A stretch of DNA of 9,190 bases from Clostridiales bacterium (GTDB lineage: Bacteria > Bacillota > Peptococcia > Peptococcales > Peptococcaceae). Location of the stretch: the NCBI GenBank assembly GCA_003343815.1, contig QAKL01000025.1, positions 1 to 9,190 on the forward strand, given 5' to 3'. Position 1 is the first letter of the stretch, and every line of letters begins with the position of its first letter. The notes beneath the pieces were generated by a model. It ran no database searches and was not told the origin of the DNA. It worked only from the letters and a program-made list of their open reading frames with translations. The position numbers were made by a program, and so were the translations under genes. Below are positions 6,319 through 9,190 of this stretch, piece by piece.

Positions 6319-6986
6319 AAAAGCACCGCCTTATAACCCAAACCGCGCACGGTTTTGATTTCAAAGCCGTCACAGTCAGCAAATTTCTCCCTTAATTTCG
6401 TGATGTATACATCTACCGCCCTAAGTCCCGCTTGCGAATCCAGTCCCCAAAACTCATCCATCAGCTGCGCGCGGGAAAAAGTCTTTTTCGGATAGCTCAA
6501 AAGCTTATACAAAATATTAAACTCCCGCATCGTCACCGCGATTTCCTCGCCGTTTATCTCTGCCGTCATCCCATCGGCATCCAGCACCAGATTACCCACT
6601 GTAAGTTTGCGCTCCATTTCTATATTGGCGCGGCGCAGTAATGCTTTCACCCGCATTTCCAATTCTGCCAACTCAATCGGCTTCACCATATAATCATCTA
6701 TCCCCAGGCGAAAGCCCTTTTGCTTGGAGGATAAATCATCCTTGGCTGAAACGAACAAAATCGGGATTTGCTTATTGATCCCGCGTATTGTATCAGCCAG
6801 CTCAAAGCCATCGATCCCCGGCAGCATAATATCCGAAATAATCAAATCATACAAACTGCCGTACAATTCATCATAGGCCTCATTAGCGCTAAAAACGCCC
6901 TTCGTCTTAAAGCCGCAGTCGTTTAAGTAAGTACACATCGTTTTATTTAAAATTTTATCATCGTCAATCACCAAAATATGAATCAT
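6315..6986 (-). CDS. OmpR/PhoB-family response regulator
   Basis: A 223-residue transcription factor with an N-terminal receiver domain (about 1-115) and a C-terminal winged-helix DNA-binding domain (about 125-222). The receiver has the acidic pocket D8-D9-D10, phospho-acceptor D52 in ISDIMLPG, S80 in the switch position and K102 in MVKP, so phosphorylation should be normal. The output domain carries the family pattern (MREFNILYKLLSYPKKTFSRAQLM, then VDVYITKLREK and VRGLGYK). GGAGG (6993-6999 region) sits about seven bases before the ATG. It is the first gene of the regulator/kinase pair and has its own promoter. Likely targets include its own operon and the dehydrogenase gene, though this is inference. 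Confidence 0.96.
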   Translation of the reverse strand: MIHILVIDDDKILNKTMCTYLNDCGFKTKGVFSANEAYDELYGSLYDLIISDIMLPGIDGFELADTIRGINKQIPILFVSAKDDLSSKQKGFRLGIDDYMVKPIELAELEMRVKALLRRANIEMERKLTVGNLVLDADGMTAEINGEEIAVTMREFNILYKLLSYPKKTFSRAQLMDEFWGLDSQAGLRAVDVYITKLREKFADCDGFEIKTVRGLGYKAVLL

Positions 6987-7009
6987 CGCAATTCCTCCGT
7001 TTTCTTTTT

Positions 7010-7039
7010 ATTATAGCACACCCCAAATACTTTCGCCAA
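7010..7039 (-). promoter_or_regulatory. Promoter of the two-component system operon
   Basis: On the - strand a perfect TATAAT occupies 7015-7010, preceded by TGC (extended -10). TTGGCG at 7039-7034 is a partial -35 box with an 18-base spacer. Transcription should start near 7003, giving a short leader that carries the GGAGG site of the regulator. Confidence 0.7.
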
Positions 7040-7121
7040 GGCACACTTCGCCTTTTTACACTATAAAAATAGCAGAGAAATGTTTCGTCTTTTTTGCTGA
7101 ATTGTTTCTGTTTTGTTAAAT

Positions 7122-7157
7122 AAAAAACTGCCTGTGTTAAAACAGACAGTTTTTTTA
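7122..7157. terminator. Intrinsic terminator downstream of the aminotransferase operon
   Basis: CTGCCTGT (7128-7135) pairs with ACAGACAG (7142-7149) with one mismatch, extended by an A6/T-run stem, around a six-base loop. The A-run at 7122-7127 becomes the U-tract for - strand transcripts coming from the aminotransferase gene, which ends 49 bases away. The rest of 7040-7205 holds nothing else I can support. Confidence 0.88.
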
Positions 7158-7205
7158 TTTAATATTCTGTTTAGAGATTTATAAGTTTCCAAACTCCGTA
7201 ACCTC

Positions 7206-8393
7206 TTACTTGCCATACGCCTTCGCTAATTTCGCAAAAGCAGGCAAGGAGCGTTTGACTTTGTCCGTCTGCATGCAGTACGCCATACGGAAAAATCCGG
7301 GAGCACCGAAACTGTCGCCCGGCACCAAGACCAAATCATACTCCAGCGCTTTTTTGCAAAATGCCACGCTGTCCTCCTCCAAAGCTTTGGGAAAGATATA
7401 AAAAGTACCGCCCGGCTTCACGCACTCGAAGCCTAATTTCGTCAATTCATCATACAAAATATTCATATTCGTCTCATACACGCTTAAATCTGCCGTTTCT
7501 TCCAGCATTTCCGCTACTGCAAGCTGGATCAAGGACGAAGGGCAGTTATGTCCGATCCCACGGGAAATCTGTGTACACATGTGGATAATCGTATGACTGT
7601 CAGGGCAGTTCGGATTGACCGCCACATAGCCCAAGCGCTCACCCGGGATAGATAAAGATTTGCTGAAAGAATAGCACATAATCGTATAATCATAAAATTT
7701 CGACACTACCGGAGCGTCTACTCCGGCAAAAACGATTTCACGGTACGGCTCATCGGAAATCAGATAAATATCGCGGCCGTATTCTTGAGATTTCGCGCGC
7801 AAAATATCTGTCAGTTTTTGAATAGTCTCGGTCGAATACACCACGCCCGAGGGATTATTCGGCGTATTGATCAAAACAGCCGCCGTTTTTTCGTTGATTA
7901 ACTCCTCAAACGCCGCGAAATTGATCTGAAAACTATCCAGATCCGGCGGCACCATGACTAATTTCGCACCGGTCTCATTGACATACGGCACATACTCCGG
8001 AAAGCACGGCTGAAATGTAATAACTTCCTCGCCGATATCGGCAACCGCTCTGACCGCATGGGCGATACTGCCTGCCGCACCCGAGGCCATAAAAATATCG
8101 TCTGCCGTATACGGCAAACCAAAGCGCTTCGCCAAAGAAGCGGCGATTTTTTCTCTGACCTCCCAAATACCATGGCTTTCGCTGTAGCCGTGCAAAGCCA
8201 CCGCGTCCGTATTATCCAGCAAATTTTTAATTACCTCGTTAAATTTCTCCGGCACCGGTACTGACGGATTGCCCAAAGAATAATCAAAGACGTTATCATA
8301 GCCTATCTCCTTGCCTCTTGCTGCTGCTTGGGCGCTCATTTCGCGGATAACGGATTTCGCCTCAAGCATATCCTTGTACTTTTTTACTACCAT
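7206..8393 (-). CDS. PLP-dependent class I/II aminotransferase
   Basis: A 395-residue fold-type I aminotransferase of the aspartate/aromatic aminotransferase superfamily, cytoplasmic and of normal length. The PLP-binding Lys is K245 in YSFSKSLSIPGER, with R253 as the phosphate contact. N180 lies in NTPNNPSG, and D214 with Y217 in ISDEPYR bind the pyridine ring. R369 in GFFRMAYC is the expected substrate alpha-carboxylate anchor. The N-terminal LGNPSVPVP segment is typical of the superfamily. An AAGGGGGT ribosome binding site about five bases upstream supports the ATG at 8393. It follows the hotdog-like gene by 18 bases, so the two are co-transcribed, and a terminator follows. It should exchange an amino group between an amino acid and a 2-oxoacid. 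The preferred substrate is not readable; aromatic, aspartate or alanine specificity are all possible. Confidence 0.93.
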   Translation of the reverse strand: MVVKKYKDMLEAKSVIREMSAQAAARGKEIGYDNVFDYSLGNPSVPVPEKFNEVIKNLLDNTDAVALHGYSESHGIWEVREKIAASLAKRFGLPYTADDIFMASGAAGSIAHAVRAVADIGEEVITFQPCFPEYVPYVNETGAKLVMVPPDLDSFQINFAAFEELINEKTAAVLINTPNNPSGVVYSTETIQKLTDILRAKSQEYGRDIYLISDEPYREIVFAGVDAPVVSKFYDYTIMCYSFSKSLSIPGERLGYVAVNPNCPDSHTIIHMCTQISRGIGHNCPSSLIQLAVAEMLEETADLSVYETNMNILYDELTKLGFECVKPGGTFYIFPKALEEDSVAFCKKALEYDLVLVPGDSFGAPGFFRMAYCMQTDKVKRSLPAFAKLAKAYGK

Positions 8394-8411
8394 AGTTTTT
8401 ACCCCCTTAGT

Positions 8412-8936
8412 TTAATCGTTGGCATAGCCTATTGAGCGTAAATATTCCGCATAAGTATATAAAAAATCACTTTTCTCCTGCATCTCTGCTTGACCTTCTG
8501 CCAATAGCTTATTATTTTGATCTGTAATTTTTATCTCTATAACATATGTTTCCTCGTATACACCGGGCGCAATCCGACTTTGACTGATTCCCAAAGTATG
8601 CGCCTCGCAAAGCAAAACCGTGCCATTCCCGGCTTGTCCTTTAATATGCAAGCTCAAGCTCGAAATCACGCCGATTTTATCAAGCGTATGAAAGGCAAAA
8701 TTTGCCGCAGCAGCTGCCTCGGTCGCATAAACCCCATCCTGCACCTTGCCCTGCCAATTTAAATGCATTTTCGTCACAGGCAGCTCGACCTGCGCAAAGC
8801 CTTGAGCTAATTTCGCCAAATACACCTCCGAGGCGTCGTAAAAGCCCCCGCGCTCCTCCAAATCACAAATATAGCCGAAAAGTCGGCAATCCAAGCCGTC
8901 ATTTTCCACATTTTTAAACAATGGAATCTCACTCAT
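8412..8936 (-). CDS. Probable hotdog-fold (PaaI-like) thioesterase-family protein
   Basis: A 174-residue cytoplasmic protein. I do not recognise a named family with certainty. From about residue 70 the pattern resembles a PaaI-type hotdog domain: a Gly followed by an alanine-rich helix (DGVYATEAAAAANFAFHTL, about 67-85), then alternating beta strands (ISSLSLHIKGQ, TVLLCEAHTLG, YEETYVIEIKITDQNNKLLAEGQAEM). The usual catalytic HGG is not present, so catalysis on acyl-CoA is uncertain. The N-terminal 60 residues look like a divergent extension. The gene starts two bases after the upstream ORF's stop and ends 18 bases before the aminotransferase, so it is inside an operon. If it is a thioesterase, an acyl-CoA from the same pathway would be the natural substrate. 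Confidence 0.6.
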   Translation of the reverse strand: MSEIPLFKNVENDGLDCRLFGYICDLEERGGFYDASEVYLAKLAQGFAQVELPVTKMHLNWQGKVQDGVYATEAAAAANFAFHTLDKIGVISSLSLHIKGQAGNGTVLLCEAHTLGISQSRIAPGVYEETYVIEIKITDQNNKLLAEGQAEMQEKSDFLYTYAEYLRSIGYAND

Positions 8937-8938
8937 GA

Positions 8939-9190
8939 TTAATCCTCTTTTGTTTCGTAAACTTTAAAGGTAATATAATTAAGCGGCACTTCCCGCATTT
9001 TCGCCACCAAATCTGGACGCCCGAAAAACTCACTCTCGCCCGCCCCCATATCAAGCAGCATCACAAACGGCGTCTTTGGAAATGCGCTCTGATAAGCACG
9101 CATTTTCGCCATTTTCTCCTCCTGTGGGAGGCTTAAAAAATCCGCGCTGTCCACCGCTACCGCAATCACCATATCCTCCAACTGCACCAA
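8939..9190 (-). CDS. Unidentified protein, open at the window edge
   Basis: The frame is open from the right edge of the window to a TAA at 8939-8941, at most 83 residues here. Whether it begins inside the window is not decidable. GGAGG at 9180-9176 is followed five bases later by GTG at 9169, which would give a 76-residue protein beginning VIAVAVDSADF; alternatively the gene continues beyond the edge. The visible part alternates hydrophobic strands and helices (VIAVAVD, FVMLLDMG, NYITFKVYE), suggesting a small alpha/beta domain. No motif lets me assign a function. Its stop lies two bases from the next gene's start, so it is the upstream member of the operon with the hotdog-like protein and the aminotransferase. 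Confidence 0.6.
   Translation of the reverse strand: MVQLEDMVIAVAVDSADFLSLPQEEKMAKMRAYQSAFPKTPFVMLLDMGAGESEFFGRPDLVAKMREVPLNYITFKVYETKED

Noticed and set aside
7040..7121. A small RNA or extra gene in the gap between the response regulator promoter and the aminotransferase terminator
   Set aside because: No ORF, hairpin or promoter of convincing quality is seen there.

Overview
This window looks like the chromosome of an anaerobic, low-to-moderate-GC Firmicute. A Negativicutes or clostridial gut-type bacterium is my best guess. The reasons are a canonical T-box leader, strong AGGAGG-type ribosome binding sites, extended -10 promoters, frequent TTA leucine codons and an acyl-CoA/amino-acid style of metabolism. 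No mobile element, tRNA, rRNA or CRISPR array is visible.

Layout. At 69-377 a consensus promoter drives a complete T-box riboswitch. I read its specifier codon as UUC (Phe) and its tRNA acceptor-binding bulge as UGGU, which matches the A discriminator of tRNA-Phe. It controls one large gene (434-2719) encoding an unusual fusion: an XRE-type helix-turn-helix, a cupin sensor domain, and a full AMP-forming acyl/aryl-acid:CoA ligase. A strong terminator closes this unit. Next come a metal-dependent amidohydrolase-2 family enzyme (2845-3633) and a small cysteine-rich CGGC-domain protein (3745-4083). The latter has its own strong promoter overlapped by TGTC/GACA inverted repeats. A bidirectional terminator at 4083-4118 separates these + strand genes from the - strand genes.

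The - strand genes, in transcription order from the right edge, form two groups. The first is an operon: an unidentified 5'-open ORF (8939-9190), a probable hotdog-fold thioesterase-like protein (8412-8936) and a class I/II aminotransferase (7206-8393), followed by a terminator at 7122-7157. The second is an OmpR-family response regulator (6315-6986) and a histidine kinase (5269-6318) whose start overlaps the regulator's stop (ATGA), followed by an extended short-chain dehydrogenase (4155-5171). Three phased TTAAAG/A repeats lie in the kinase-to-dehydrogenase gap and may be a binding site for the linked response regulator.

How it may fit together. The most interesting element is the T-box plus ligase. 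If the Phe reading is right, the cell makes an acyl/aryl-CoA ligase when uncharged tRNA-Phe builds up. The simplest explanation is salvage of phenylacetate: phenylacetyl-CoA, then reductive carboxylation to phenylpyruvate, then transamination to Phe. No 2-oxoacid:ferredoxin oxidoreductase is in the window, so this pathway is an inference. The aminotransferase here could supply the last step but sits in a different operon.
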